Below are positions 34,863-52,220 of a stretch of 64,000 nucleotides of DNA, piece by piece. Every line of letters begins with the position of its first letter. Within the stretch, counting starts at the first letter, position 1. Both the position numbers and the translations under genes were made by a program. The DNA is taken from positions 373,321,258-373,385,257 of the forward strand of contig CM068372.1 in NCBI GenBank assembly GCA_034769895.1, in the 5' to 3' direction. The notes under the pieces were generated by a model. That model ran no database searches and was not told where the DNA came from. It worked only from the letters and a program-made list of their open reading frames with translations. Source of the stretch: Magicicada septendecula (Eukaryota > Arthropoda > Insecta > Hemiptera > Cicadidae).

Positions 34863-37024
34863 GGCTTGGCATCATTATTTCTTTGAGCCATATTATTGGA
34901 TGCCTCATTCGGGATGCTCAGGGTGGTTACTTGCCGATCTGTTCTATGGTCTTCTGGTCGTTCATGGTGCGACCTCTGTTCAGTGTTGTCCAAACTATTA
35001 CTCCTACGCGTCGGATAGTACCTCGGTTGGTCCCGTTCTAGGCTCCTCCGCCTTTCTTCGTATCTTCGGTAATTGTTCCCTCTATGGTGGTTGAAACCTC
35101 GCTGTCTTCCATCTGTGGCCCGTATGAAGTTCACTCTTGGGCGAGGAAACCTATTATTACTAAAATTACTATTATTGGGACCCACACGATTAGCATTATT
35201 ATGGTAGGGACTATTACCATAATTGGGGCTTCTCTGACTATTTACGTTACCAGGGTTGGGATTGTGGTTACCCTGATAACCATTAGAGGGTCGATTCGGG
35301 TTTTGCTGGTTGGGACCCGTTCTATTACTGTCATTGTAATTGGTATTATTTCCAGTATTTCCATTATTATAATTATTATTTCGCGGGTATGCCCGAACTC
35401 CTTGGTACCCATTATTTACGTGGTTCGCACCTTGGTTATTATTCTGGTACGTCCTTGGTTCGGGCCCATCACTTCTCCTACGACTCTGCCTGTAGTAATC
35501 TTCGTTCTCATAATTCTCCAGGAGTTCGGTCATTGCCTGGATGGTTTTTATCTGGCTGCCCCTCCTAGCGCGAATCACTTCCTCATCATAATGATAAGAC
35601 AGCTTGTTAATTAAGCATTCCTCCGGTATGGCTGGTTCTAAGTGCTTGGCCATACACACTTTGCCGAGGAAATACGCGGTCATTGAGCTGCCGATTTGTG
35701 GTTGGTAGCGGCCATGGCAGATATTACCTCTGATGAGATTCTGTGTGGTCTCTGACCAGTATTTGGCCTTGAACATACTCTTGAACTGCTCATAGTTATT
35801 GATGTCGCTCCGGTTTGCCATCCACCAATGGTCATTCACCTCCCGAAACGACTCATCAAGGATCTCTCTATTCTGGACCCATCGGTTCCCTCGGTGTTTC
35901 TCGATGTACTCCTCTATTCGTGCCAAGAACTCCATTGGCTTCCGTTTGTATTGTCGGAAATTCAGCCATTCTCGGTTCTCTGACATGGGGAAACTGTGAT
36001 ATCCCGATGGTCTGTTTTTGATTGACTCTATCTCCTCCTGGCTCTGACGCATCTGTCCAGTTATGTTTACCATGGCGGCTTCCACGCCGTCGCATTTTTC
36101 TGTTACTTGGGTTCTTACTTTATTTACTTCCTCCAGAGCAAATTTCTTGGTCTCCTCTATTTTTGTCTTCTGCTGTTCTTGGACCTGAGTAATTTCCTTT
36201 GTTATTACCTCACGGACTTCCAGCACTTCATTTTCTGTTAGCTGACATCTTTCATCTACTTCTCGGATCTGCTGGTTAACAACCACAACTTCCTGTTCTA
36301 ATTTCTTTACTATTGATTTCTTGGTCTCTGTTATCTTTTTATTTAATTCCTCTTTGGCTAACTCAATCCTCTCGTCTAACTTATTCATGTTCTCTTGGTT
36401 CGCTTCTCTTAATTCTTCTCTCAGCAGTAAATTGTCCTCTCTCAATTCTTCCCTTAATTGTTGGTTGTCATTTTCTATTTTCCTACTGGTTTCTTCCATT
36501 TTCTCTTCTAAATTCTTATTGTTTTCTTCCATTTTCCTTTCCATCTTCTTACTCAAATTTTTACTGGTTTCTTCGATCCTCTTATTAGTATTCTCTATCT
36601 TACGGCCCAATTCTTCCTTAGTTGATTTGAATTCTTCTTTCAAAGACTGGTTGTCTTCCTTCCTTTCCTTACTGTTTTCGTCCATTTTGTTATGCAGGTC
36701 TTCCTTTAATTCCTGATTCATTTTCTTACTGGTTTCTTCCATGCCCTTTTTCAAATCTTGACCCATTTGTCGGAACATTTCCATCCATCTGTCCATTTTA
36801 TCTTCTTCGATGGTCTTAGGCCTTTCTTTTTCCTTCTCTGGGACAGTGGCTTCCCCTGTTTGCGTGGTTACTTCAGGTTGTTCCTCTGGTGGTTCAGGTT
36901 GTTTATGTTCCACCTGGAGTAGTAACACTTCCAGATCTTCAACAGGTGTTGCCTCCTTATCCCCCATGTCCATCTCTTTCTCGGCCTCTGCCGCCCTCTT
37001 TTTCGATGTAGCTCGTCTCTGCAT
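34841..37024 (-). CDS. Gag polyprotein with long coiled coil, intact
   Basis: A 727-aa structural protein of the retrotransposon particle. Residues about 1-75 are acidic and mixed; about 75-330 form a long Lys/Glu coiled coil with repeats such as KMEETSKKM and EELREDN. Residues about 345-500 resemble a Ty3/gypsy capsid (FKAKYWSE, MTAYFLGKVCMAKHLEPAIP, INKLSYHYDEEV). The rest is an Asn/Gly/Arg-rich basic tail that probably binds RNA in place of a CCHC knuckle, which is absent. The start ATG at 37024 lies about 50 bases after the primer site. There are no stops or shifts. The coiled coil matches the remnant at 1228-1638. Confidence 0.9.
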   Translation of the reverse strand: MQRRATSKKRAAEAEKEMDMGDKEATPVEDLEVLLLQVEHKQPEPPEEQPEVTTQTGEATVPEKEKERPKTIEEDKMDRWMEMFRQMGQDLKKGMEETSKKMNQELKEDLHNKMDENSKERKEDNQSLKEEFKSTKEELGRKIENTNKRIEETSKNLSKKMERKMEENNKNLEEKMEETSRKIENDNQQLREELREDNLLLREELREANQENMNKLDERIELAKEELNKKITETKKSIVKKLEQEVVVVNQQIREVDERCQLTENEVLEVREVITKEITQVQEQQKTKIEETKKFALEEVNKVRTQVTEKCDGVEAAMVNITGQMRQSQEEIESIKNRPSGYHSFPMSENREWLNFRQYKRKPMEFLARIEEYIEKHRGNRWVQNREILDESFREVNDHWWMANRSDINNYEQFKSMFKAKYWSETTQNLIRGNICHGRYQPQIGSSMTAYFLGKVCMAKHLEPAIPEECLINKLSYHYDEEVIRARRGSQIKTIQAMTELLENYENEDYYRQSRRRSDGPEPRTYQNNNQGANHVNNGYQGVRAYPRNNNYNNGNTGNNTNYNDSNRTGPNQQNPNRPSNGYQGNHNPNPGNVNSQRSPNYGNSPYHNNANRVGPNNSNFSNNRFPRPRVNFIRATDGRQRGFNHHRGNNYRRYEERRRSLERDQPRYYPTRRSNSLDNTEQRSHHERPEDHRTDRQVTTLSIPNEASNNMAQRNNDAKPLNGHRQ

Positions 37025-37069
37025 CTTTCTGCTATCTATTAATCAATCGCTGCCAAGCTTAGATTATTA

Positions 37070-37093
37070 AGCCCTCTAAGTTGGACGCCACTT
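37070..37093 (-). other. Primer-binding site of the young LTR element
   Basis: On the minus strand the LTR end TTACA is followed by AAGTGGCGTCCAACTTAGAG, with TGG three bases inside. It resembles the site of the first element (AATTGGCGACCAACTGAGGG), supporting relationship. Confidence 0.75.
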
Positions 37094-41036
<3,943 letters not shown>

Positions 41037-41106
41037 CATGTGGCCATCCCACAACTGTGGCCAATTGCGAGGAACAGACTGTGACAATGGAGCTAGTTCT
41101 TCTGAT
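41037..41106 (-). CDS. Exon 3 of a WW-domain host gene
   Basis: A 70-nt exon bounded on the minus strand by an acceptor (TTTGTACTTGTTTCAG) and a donor (GTATGTG). It completes the split codon left by the exon at 54333-54451 and encodes SEELAPLSQSVPRNWPQLWD followed by GHM, ending in phase 0. The peptide is balanced in composition and unlike the surrounding AT-rich DNA. A Trp/Pro-containing linker like this before a PH domain would fit an ARHGAP12/15/27-type RhoGAP, but that is a guess from memory of the family layout. Further 3' exons are not found in the window. Confidence 0.65.
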
Positions 41107-42481
41107 CTGAAACAAGTACAAATAACAAAAGGCAAATTAATTTTATATACTGTACGCTGACCAAAAATTATTCCTTTCAGGGTGGAGTGTTCAGTATGGA
41201 TCAGACTACATTTTATTTTGTTCAAATGGTAAAGAGAAGGATAGTATAATTAGTATTAGTATTATGCCTACAGTACAATAAAAGTCAGGGTTCTTTATGT
41301 GTGGGTTATTAAAAAGGATAGGGGGGGTGGTAATAGGACAGCTGGTGATTGGTGTGTAAAATGATGACACCCTCTAAATCCTCCAATAACATTACTTAGA
41401 CAATACACCCCCATCCAAAATTCAAAGGTAGGCTATAGACTTGTATGGGACCATATGTAGAAAAGATAGTTAATAAAGCTTTTACTACATTTTACCTTTG
41501 AGAGCTCATTCATCACTAGAACCTACTCGCTGTAACTAGTAAACCACAAAACCTCCACCCTTACTATCCAGGCATCTTCTATGGATTATGGATATAATAT
41601 GCTGAAAAAATATTAGACAGGAAGTATGCAAGATAGTAAAACATAGTAAAACAGACACACTCATTGACTCTATGTTATATGCGGATCAGGTAACAGTTTT
41701 AATAGGCGAAGTGAAACAGCTTGATACGCAACACGACAGATCAAGTTGGTAGTTTCAATTGTTATTTAAGATATTAAATACAGATATATGTTTATTGGAA
41801 ATAACTACAATATGTGTAAGAACTAGAATAAAATGCAGTAACTACCAAAGATGATAGCGTAAATGAAGACATAAAGAGCAATAGAATACATAAACCAAAT
41901 GCTATACACTATCAGCTGCACAACAACTGACAGGCCAAAGTGAACCAAGCACAAGAATGGAAAACATGTACACAAAACAATCTTCATGCCATCAATGCTA
42001 GACGTGTTATAAATCCTGAACAATAACTGGATAAACAAAATTTATTGGATACTGACCCTGAATGGGGTCAAATGAAATATTCAACAAGGGTGAAAAGTAC
42101 ACGAAGAAACAACGTGAAGAAAAAGTGTTTGAGAAAAAAGAGGACTTCATTTCTGGTGGAAACAATGGAAACTCAGAAGTCACCTTAGTTAGGACACTTT
42201 TTTGATACAAATGTTTTATACGGTATCTTACAAAAATATTTGGCTAGAAATGTGAAGAAAAAAGATCCCAAGAAAGACTCAGAAATGGATGGGAAGACAC
42301 ATCAGGAAAGCAGCAAGGAAAAGAGCGAGGTCAGGTCAAGATTAGCAACGGAAAAAAACGAAAAGACAGAATACACAAGACAATTCGACATACGTAGCTT
42401 CAAGATTGAAGTATTTAAATATATATAAGACTTTTGAATGGAATGGAAATTTATCTGTAACGTTTTTAACAAGTTTTTATG

Positions 42482-42514
<33 letters not shown>

Positions 42515-43948
42515 CTTTGTTATGACATCATCATTTATCTGATGGATAGCCAGTATGCATGCTCATTTCAACAGATATAACTCAAAACCTACTGTGCGAG
42601 CACAAAGTGGAAAACAGCAATTCATTGTTACAAAGTATCGTTCAGCATTCTTTATGTGCCTATTTGTATGCTATTCAAAAAGTTTTTTTTTTGGAAACAT
42701 TTCATATATTTATGACATTTGTTATGGCACAGAACATTTATATGTTGTATGTATTAACATAAAGCTATAACATTATTTAATTTGTAAAATACTCATGTTA
42801 AACAACTTTGTTTTCATATTTATGTTTAATTTGTGTATAAAAGGCAGACCAGTTTTCTTATTTACCACTAATTGTCAAATTTAACATTTTGATTAACACT
42901 CTTACACATTTATTCACTGTGAACACACACTTCAAAATTACTATTATAAAATATTATAAAATGTGTATACTATTATATAATATTTAATAGTTTTATACTA
43001 TTATATTATATATAGTACTAGTACCATATATAACAGTATTTATACTACTATAAAATATTTGCACTCCATCTTTCTTGGAAAATCTGGTTTTATATTTTCA
43101 TACAAAAAATGTTACAATCACCATCTAGTTACAAACATCGTGACAACATTTTAAAAGAACGTGTGTTTATGTTGAGATATTTGTGGTCGCACAAAATGTA
43201 ACATTAACTGGATGGCATGGTGCTGTCACACGATTTATAATAACAAAACAATCAAAGGCTGAAAGAAAAACCAGTTTTAAAGCAGCCATCTGGGAAAAAT
43301 ATAATTACTATTTGTTAATAAAACAGAGAAGAGAAAACTGAATACAAATTGTTCTAGAACTTTTGTTTCATGCTTGTTGGTCTTATCATATCTTGAAAAC
43401 TGAAATTAAGGTACATGACATGAATTTTTGATATGCATTATGGCAAAGATGATTAAATATGTCAAAGACGCATATGACTGGACATAATATTACAATTTAC
43501 AATTTTGTTCTCATTTGACACTTTTTGTATCAAACATTTTGTCTGCTCTGACCTGCAGTGGATCACAGTAAGTAATCCCGTTAACTGGGATCAATCATAC
43601 AATGACTGAAATGCCAGTCATAAGCAACAGTTAATATAAGTTGGCAAATTGAAACAATAAATTTCTTTAATTCATGATTGTTATCATTATTCTAAAAGTA
43701 AAGTGTTCAGTTGTCAAATTATACTCTAAAATTAACACTATTAACAATTACAAAATTACAATTTAAAAACATTTATATAAGCCAAAACACAACACTTTTT
43801 CAAGCGACAATTTTATCAGCAGTTCACGCACTATTTTATCCTTCTTTATTTTCCAGAATGTATTATATTGGTTAATAACAAATTTCTACTCAAATACAAA
43901 TTTGAATTTAAATACGATGCAAATTTATATTCAAAACTCTAAAGATGT
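41107..43948 (-). other. Intron (3' part), no other gene seen
   Basis: Part of the 13.2-kb intron between the exons at 54333 and 41037. It holds a (CA)n run at 42485-42512 and AT-rich DNA. Confidence 0.55.
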
Positions 43949-43952
43949 ATAT

Positions 43953-46900
43953 TGTAACGCAACAGAAATGCGGTCCTCGACGTTACATAAATAAAAATAT
44001 TAGAAATATAATAGGGAAATAAATATTTAAATCCCATAATAATACAAGGGTCAAATAAATACATTTTTCATTGTATAAAAATGAATAAGGATGCAAGGTA
44101 GTAATAGCAATAAAAAATAAACATGTAATATAGATAATAGTAAGAAATCAATGTTCAGTGAGAAGTAAATAAATCAAAGATACTGATAAGAATTATAAGA
44201 AAGAAACTAATATCAAATATGTTAAAATAAATGACGGTGAAAATAGATAAAAATGAGTCAATAATATACATTAATAGCTAACCGAAAATAATGATTCTGA
44301 ATTGTATAATGTTATGTTGTTACTATAAATACTATGTTAAAGTTTGTGTTAGCTTATGAAGCTTACTTGTTGATGTAATATCAAATAATGAAGCAATATG
44401 TATTATTTGTTTACTGTTGTAGAAATGTGTGGGAAATCAGTTAATTAGTATTAAGTAATTTCAATTTTTCTTATGTGTGATCCATAGGTCAAGATAAAGT
44501 TGTTGTTAGATATAATAAGGATAATTATTTGTATAAATGTGTGACGATTTTAAAAAAATATCGAAAATCGCACAAAAATAAAAATTTTGAATTTTTAACA
44601 AGTAAGAGTATTATCCACCCTTACCTATTCCCAGATTCCTGAATCAACTTGAAATTGTCCCGTACCAACACGCAAAGAAAGGTGTTAATTAAATATAATA
44701 ATAATTACGTTAATAATTTAAAATACGACTATATAAATAAGGAAATCTCTAATTCGTAACAAAGTCGACATAAAGTATTTACATTCTAATTAATGAATAA
44801 TTAATAATAAATAAAAGAACGAACTATTTTCTCAGTGCGTAAATACGCGCCAGCTTACTGACCCCTCGCCCCTAAACTATGCACACAGTCGCCAGTAGAA
44901 CTTCGACATGTAAAGATGTGAGTTTTGTGTTGTCCACATACACGTAGGTGTATGCCGTTAAAAACATATCCAGTTTGAGGTGATTTTATTTTGAAGAATG
45001 TAGTGTGGAAAATAATAACAAAAATAAATAACATAGTGTGTGTAGAGTTATAAAAAATATAAAGAAAGGAAAACTTAGCCGACACATCTCTTTTAAAATA
45101 TAAAACTGTAAGTGTAAAATATGTAACTTACCAGACTTTAGTACTGCAAAGTAAGAACTATAATTAAGGTGAACTACAAACTCCAGACGTAGAAAACTCT
45201 AACTACAACAGTATGAACTTCAAGTAAAAATCCGATCGTCGAGACTACAAGACATAATCAACCCGATGTATCTTCAAGAGGAACCATGTACTCCACCCTA
45301 GAAGACGACAGAAGATGACCACCATGGACCCAACAACAACCTCATGTTAAATTCAGGTGATATCCAAACACAACATTTGTACATATTCGTTTCAATAAGA
45401 GAAGTAACAAAAGAACACTAAAGAACTTTTAATAATGTAAAGAATAACTTATCAGATTTGTGATTTTGTAATGAAGTAGTAGTAACAGCACTATATCTAA
45501 ATGTAAGGTAATTCTGTAGTTTACAACCAATATTATTCTTCCAATAATTTGGTTGAAATTGTGATAAATTAATTTTTAACAAAGTTCAGACCCGGATCCG
45601 AGGTACTTAAAACAAACATCTAGATGAACCTTTGAGATAAAAGAAATAATACATTTAATATTTTTAAAGCATTAAAAGCAAAATTTACTAGAGTAATTTT
45701 TTTGAAAAACAAAGTAAATCATGAGATTTGAATAGTAATAAAGAGATGTTTTTGCTAACACCAAGTGAGTGAATAAATTTACGCAATCCTTGTCTATTTC
45801 CTATGTAAAAATTGTGTTGTAATTTGTTGGTAAGGAAGTTTTACTAACAACGGCAGCTAGTTTAATTAACTGGTAACGAATTGAACTAGTTCCCGACTTT
45901 TGTGTTGTCTTAACAAGGGAGACGTCACAAATGTACGTAGTTAAAGTTTGATTATGTTTGTAAATTTATATAAAAAGGCTATAGTTGTTAACAAGTTATA
46001 TTCAAAAGTAGATCCAAATATAATAAAAGGCCTAACAGCCAATAACACTATATAACAACTCAGAATAGAAAGGTTAGGGAAAGAAGTTAATAATAATTAA
46101 TGAATATAGTTCAAGGAGTTAGAAAAAACCTATGATAATTAATAATAAATAATAAACAAACTCAATATAAACAAATTATGATAATGCCATAGTGCATTGA
46201 TATCGATTGATAACGTTTGATATCGGAAAAATAATAATTATGAAAAGAAACAGACTAAGATTGAAAAACCAGCAGAATACATATAGAAATTAGCAAACAA
46301 GCTATAAATAAGATTATATTTTGATATAATGGAAGTTTAATAAGGAATTATTTTGATGAGTGGAAGAATAATATATGAAATTATCACTACATAACAAAAC
46401 ATTGAAAAAGAATAAAAAAAATTTTTGTTGCTAGGGACAACAAAAATTAAGGTAATTTGTTGATTTTGATTATTGCAATTTATGATCTGAACGTGATGAG
46501 ATTAAACCTAGAGAAATGGTTAATGAACTTAATTTAATCTAAATTATTTAAATACAGTAACAAGTCACCATATATGAATAATTAATTGTCATAATTAGGA
46601 CAGTAAACGTTAACCAAATCGTATAATGGTATCATACCAACGATAATAAGTAATTGAATTCCAAAAAGGAACTACTTGGATTGCCTAATATCAGATCAAG
46701 AACAAATGATAATTTAATGAAATAATAATACCATATAAAGAACTACCTGTGAAAAGAGTTAATCCTACAAACCAAACGAAAAATAATAACCATTAAATCA
46801 CATTGGACATCGCAGTTTACATCATACGATAGAAAAACGTATTTGGATCCAGAGTTTGCCGAAGAACGTAATCACTAGCTTGGCCGTTGGTGAACAAGGG

Positions 46901-47773
46901 GAGCGGTATTTCTAAATCAACCAGGACCAAGGATTCCACTTTATTATCACTTGAAGACAAAAATAAAGCAAATCATCTCATCTCTGATTGATACGGGGCG
47001 TCAACTCACGAGGTTAAAAGCAACCGCCTTCCAGAGTCGTTTAGTACTTCATACGGTAATTTTCAATTGTATAGATAATTTTAAACACAACCACACTTTA
47101 ATTTTGTAATATCTTGCATTCTTATTTATGTATTTTTAATCTTCCCCGCAGTTGAAAGAACCTTCACACCCTGAATATAAATTAATTATAAAAAATGTAA
47201 CTGAATTAAAAAAATAAAATATTGGACCGAACAACTATCGATTAACTCAACGTATAGCCTTTCGTATATCAAGTAAAACCAATCTTATTGAATGTTAAAA
47301 AATTGAAGTAATAAAGAAACCTTGTATAATTTCAAGATCTTATTATTTGGGTATTATTTAATGGAGTGGGAATAAGAATTAAACAGACAGAGTGTATAAT
47401 AACTAATCACCGTACGCGGTGGGTTAACCTCTAAATTCCATTTGTTTTGGATCTGCAGCGCTTGTTGCGGAATTCTCCGATACCAAAGAGAAGAGAGTTA
47501 CACACGAATTATCTATAATTCTCTGCAAGACAGACTAGGCCTAAGCGGAATTTTTGAATAACACTACATACATAAGTTACATTTACACTAACACTTTTAG
47601 ATTAAATAGAGAGATAAGATAGTCATAATTAACGATATTACTGTATCTAGCAAATCCAGATACATAAGAAATTGAAATATTAAAATAATCAAAGAGAAGT
47701 ACATATGAGAGAAATACTACAAATTGACGAAATCAACAGTGTGGCTTAAACCGTACACACAGGTCTTGTAACA
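43953..47773 (+). mobile_element. Solo LTR (about 2.4 kb) with ATAT target duplication, containing a second solo LTR
   Basis: Starts TGTAACGCAACAG and ends CTTGTAACA, flanked by ATAT at 43949-43952 and 47774-47777. Removing the nested LTR and its duplication leaves about 2,427 bp. CAGTTGAAAGAACC near 47145 is the motif found in other LTRs of the window. No primer site follows the end, as expected of a solo LTR. Orientation is inferred from that motif. Confidence 0.75.
44540..45929 (+). mobile_element. Nested solo LTR (1,390 bp) with AATG target duplication
   Basis: Starts TGTGACGATTTT and ends GACGTCACA, so the two tips are inverted copies (TGTGACG/CGTCACA). Exact AATG duplications lie at 44536-44539 and 45930-45933. 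It shares CCCGGATCCGAGGTA (near 45594) and the TGTGACGATTT start with the LTRs at 6823 and 59495, but its end differs. Confidence 0.85.
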
Positions 47774-47777
47774 ATAT

Positions 47778-48178
47778 TAACTCTGCAAAACATACATAAA
47801 CTGCATATTAGAGATATCAAATATAATTGCAGAAGAAATTTATTATGCATTATTATTTAGTAACAATAAATTACTTCAAGCAACTCAAAACATGAAGAGT
47901 TCCTCTCTAAGAAAAAGACAGAACATATTTATATATAAAAATATGTTTCTCCTAAAAGCATACATTGTGAGTACAAAAAACAATATGAATCATTGTTTTA
48001 TACCAAACGCATAATATATAAAACATTAATAAAATTAATGCAAAGAATTAATCATAAATATATTTAGTATTTCAAGAATCAAATATTTCGATCAGAATAT
48101 ACCAAACTTAGTATTTAAAAGCATATAAATTTTAATGTTTCAAAAACTATATTTTAAAAACCGTACTTTAAAACGCAC

Positions 48179-48253
<75 letters not shown>

Positions 48254-48391
48254 CAAGTCTCTGTGATGTATACTGGAATCAACAATGACAAATGGAGGCC
48301 ACACTTGCATTAAGTAAGTCATATTTAGACACTGTTTCCAGATTAATTTTTTAGATAACAAACAATCAATAACCCACAAGACACAAGTTCA
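47778..48391 (-). other. Intronic sequence with (CA)n microsatellite
   Basis: AT-rich; a CA array of about 35 units spans 48180-48250. Confidence 0.6.
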
Positions 48392-48607
48392 ATGGCTGTG
48401 CGGGACGAAGGGCTTGCCCGTCGCCCGCTCGTGCACTACGTTCCGAGCTTCAGAAGAGCTCCTGCCATAGGGACTACTGATCATCTGGGTTTAGGGTGTG
48501 GCCTGCTACCGGCCGTGGTCGATAACCCAGTATACTTAATGGCTACGCAAGCACATGTATGGAAAATTCGATTTACATTTTACACATTAAACTGGATTAA
48601 TAATTGA
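48392..48607 (+). other. GC-rich island of unknown nature
   Basis: Roughly 48395-48545 is much richer in G and C than everything around it and holds a 71-codon frame starting MAVRDEGLARRPLVHYVPSF. No family, tRNA-derived A/B box or rRNA match was recognised. It could be a short retroposed or SINE-like insertion. It is not supported as a gene. Confidence 0.3.
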
Positions 48608-51272
48608 GACTGCTGATCCTATATAGAACACAATAGTAAAACTCACCAAAGCACGACCTTGAAAATAAATTTTACAATGCCATGTTACTCCTCGATGCTC
48701 TCATATGGTCAGAAAAACTTCAAATACAAAAAATAAGACAAGGTCTTAGTTGAGTCAGAAATCTAAAATTATTATTATTTTTTTTTAATATGTTAAAAAG
48801 TTACTGTGAGAAGAAATTAGAAACAAAACCGTATGGTCACAACTGCATACATACATTGCCAGAAGTCAACAATTACATTTACAAAATACGGTACATTAAG
48901 AGCAATGTTGCCAACATAAAATTCTGGAAGTCCCAGCACACAGATGAGAAAATGAATTACTGTACTGATAAAATGGTCCTATCTGCGAAATGGTAATGGT
49001 GTCAACACATCTAATTGTTGTAACGATGCCAGAAAAAAGCAAAATGTGGCTGTGGAATGTTCTTTCTTATGCTGTGATGTGAAGATAATGATGATGAATG
49101 TACGTATGAAATTCATACATTTCAATAAATTCGTTCCCTTCTTAAATTTTTGTTTTAACAATCTATGACTCAGTGAGTAACAATAATGCTAAATCTTCCT
49201 GGTATTAATTAACCTAAAGAAAAGTGTCTTGAACTTCTTAACCAAGAGGCTACTTTCCACCTGGACTTTGATTTAAAACATGCACTATACCAGATGTCAA
49301 TGTGTCTGATTTATTCTCTTTCCTACAGCATGTAAGAGTTTGACAAGTACAGATTCATTTATCTGTACTTTGTTATTTCTAGTAAATGTTTACCTGTACT
49401 CTGCAGATGTCTTAGTAACTGGTTCATTAATTTCTATGTATTTTGTCATGATACCACGAAGAAGACGTTTCTAGAATACACATCATTAAGAGCAAACAAA
49501 ATGATCCTAGACTATGTGTGTACTGATTTTCATACTACAACTGTAAAAGGACTGGAAATGTAAATCCCCCTCTCTCTCTCTCCCGCATCTTTCTCCACAC
49601 GCGCCAACTTCTTATGGAGACACATACACACTTAATTTGTGTGTGTGGCAAAATAAATAAGACATTACAAAGAGGTACTATTCTTTTGGGATTGTTAACA
49701 ACTTCAATAGTGGACAATATTACTCGCTTATAAATTCTAAATTACATTTTATTGGCAGGCTGGTTTTCCACAGAATATTCTCATTGAAATCAATAAAACT
49801 GTCTCTTAGTACTCAAAGATGACTGAGGTAGTTAAATCCTAACATTATGGTGTGGTGTGAGCATGACCACTGGCTCACAAAGTCTACACGGCTTATTAAT
49901 AACCAGACTACTGACATATACACACAAAAACCAAACCAAACCATGCAACCAATTGTTATGTTACTTAGCCAGCCAGAGAGCAGAACAAACAAGTCACACT
50001 GAGTTTGCTGAAGCAAGACAGACAGACAAACGACAACCCCCTGTAGCAAGCAGTTATTGCCAACCAACAAACACAACAGAGCAGAAAACAACATGGAAGA
50101 GCAGAAAAACAATCTGACCTGACCCTAGTAGCAACAGCGTGTCCTACCACATGCCACATCCTGTTAAATGATAGCTTGCCGCTGAACACTACTGAAGCTC
50201 GCGAACTCTTCCACACCCTCAGCAACCTACAATACAATATAACTCACTTCTGCCATCAGATACTACTCACCCAGTAGTTATTAATTATATAGTTCACTTA
50301 TCACATTGTCACGCACACAAAGATAAAGCAATTATAAAATTGAGATATTATTTACGAAAAAGTCACAGTTTACACACACACGCGCTACTGTTTTTGTATA
50401 TTCCACAAGCATATATATAGTCAAAGTAACCACAGTGAATGTTTCCTACAGTTTTACTGCTAACAAGAATTATAAAATACAATATGTGCAGTAAGTCTGT
50501 ATGTGTATGTTTTCTTAACTCAAAACATATTAAAAAACCATACAGACCTTGACACAAATATTTTTTTAAACTCTACAGTATTTATAAGTAAATAAAAAGT
50601 ATTTTATTTTATCAGAAATACCATCTGTATCCTGATACTTGGTGTGTATAGTGTTAGATGGATAGTGGAATATAATTCCCACAACTTGATGGTCTAAAAT
50701 TGTTTGACTCGCAGTTTCCATGCTCGTGTTTTGTGTAGCCTACACAGTCTTTTGACAACACACAACTAAATGAACTGAACCTGACAGACAGTTGGAAAAA
50801 ATAAGATAGAAAAATAAAGAATTACAATTTACCGAGTTACAATTAGTTTTATGTCATGACTATATTAGTCAGGTAATATGTCTCTAATTAAAGCCTACAC
50901 CATTTTTACATAAAATGATGAGACCAGTATTTATCAGACTATATAGTTGTTAAACTCAGCTAAGCATGTTGATAAATAACCATCTCTGAGATGAATTTGA
51001 AACAATCTCCGACACCTGGTGTTAATAATTAATATCCCACATCCACTTAATTCTAGAATTAGTATGCCTCAAATATTATATTGTTTGCAGCCCTACAGAA
51101 TTCCAATAAGTTTACTGATATTTTTCTTTCAATTTGACTCCTGTGACTTCGTATGGTTTAAAAGGTTCGTTTTCAAGAACAAATTTGCTGCAAGTCAACA
51201 TGTCATGATGGCAATGCAACTCTACTGCCGCTAACTTTAAAAATTCATAACATTGGCACACATGTGTATGCG

Positions 51273-51310
<38 letters not shown>

Positions 51311-51537
51311 TATTACAGTGATATAGAAGGCTGATATTAAAAAATGTTAAAGCAACACTCCAATGGAAAAACAATAATTCAGCACATCTAATTTCTACAG
51401 ATGGCACTTTCTACTTTCTACACAATGGCACACACAATTCACAAAAGTATGTGCTTTTCGTAAGTTAATAATACTAGGGATTAAAGGCAATTTCTTTTAC
51501 TGTACATTTTTGCACGAAAACAACCATATAGCAAAGT

Positions 51538-51614
<77 letters not shown>

Positions 51615-52032
51615 GAATAAATAACACAGTAAACTCAATTTCAAAGCACAAATATTTCATGCTTGGTTATTATGACAATTTTAGCCGAATAAAATCACTA
51701 GCAACTTAATACTGCAACAAATGATCAAAGAAATGGTTTTCAGTTTAAACAAAGAGATCTTGTTTTTAAAAGTAGACAAATAATGTTTACCACTTGTAAA
51801 CAACAATAAGTTCTACTGATTGTCAATACCTCAATTTAATTTAGGAAACACTAGCTAGCTTCTTCTCTTTCTTCTTCTACATGGATTTTTTTAAACAATA
51901 TGTGTACTCACCTGCAGGTGGAACACTAATGCAGTATTATTCACAAAAAATAACATGAACATGATATACTAGTGTAACTGTGCGGAGTATCTTGTATCAA
52001 CAACAACACATTTAGGTCCAACTGAATAAACA
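48608..52032 (-). other. Intronic sequence with microsatellites
   Basis: Includes CA arrays at 51273-51306 and 51538-51613. Two splice-site-like stretches (49395-49470 and 51912-51926, minus strand) were examined and not accepted as exons. Confidence 0.5.
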
Positions 52033-52034
52033 GT

Positions 52035-52104
<70 letters not shown>

Positions 52105-52178
52105 TCCCTCTCCCTCTCCCTCTCCCTCTCCCTCTCCCTCTCCCTCCCTCCCACTCCCCTTCTCACTGTGACATGCGT

Positions 52179-52218
<40 letters not shown>
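52033..52218 (+). repeat. (TC)n, (CCCTCT)n and (CA)n compound array
   Basis: About 34 TC units, then about eight CCCTCT-type units, a short bridge, then about 19 CA units. Confidence 0.95.

Positions 52219-52220
<2 letters not shown>

Noticed and set aside
35084-36716. Several plus-strand frames antisense to gag (for example 35084-35614, 36321-36716)
   Set aside because: They are shadows of the Asn/Gly-rich tail and Lys/Glu coiled coil of the minus-strand gag.
49395-49471. A 78-nt minus-strand stretch with splice-like ends reading KRLLRGIMTKYIEINEP
   Set aside because: Its phase does not fit between the accepted exons, and the acceptor is weak; such stretches occur by chance in long introns.
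51912-51926. A strong-looking donor (CAG-GTGAGT on the minus strand) after a possible 14-nt microexon
   Set aside because: Including it would break the phase between the exons at 54333 and 41037; no independent support.
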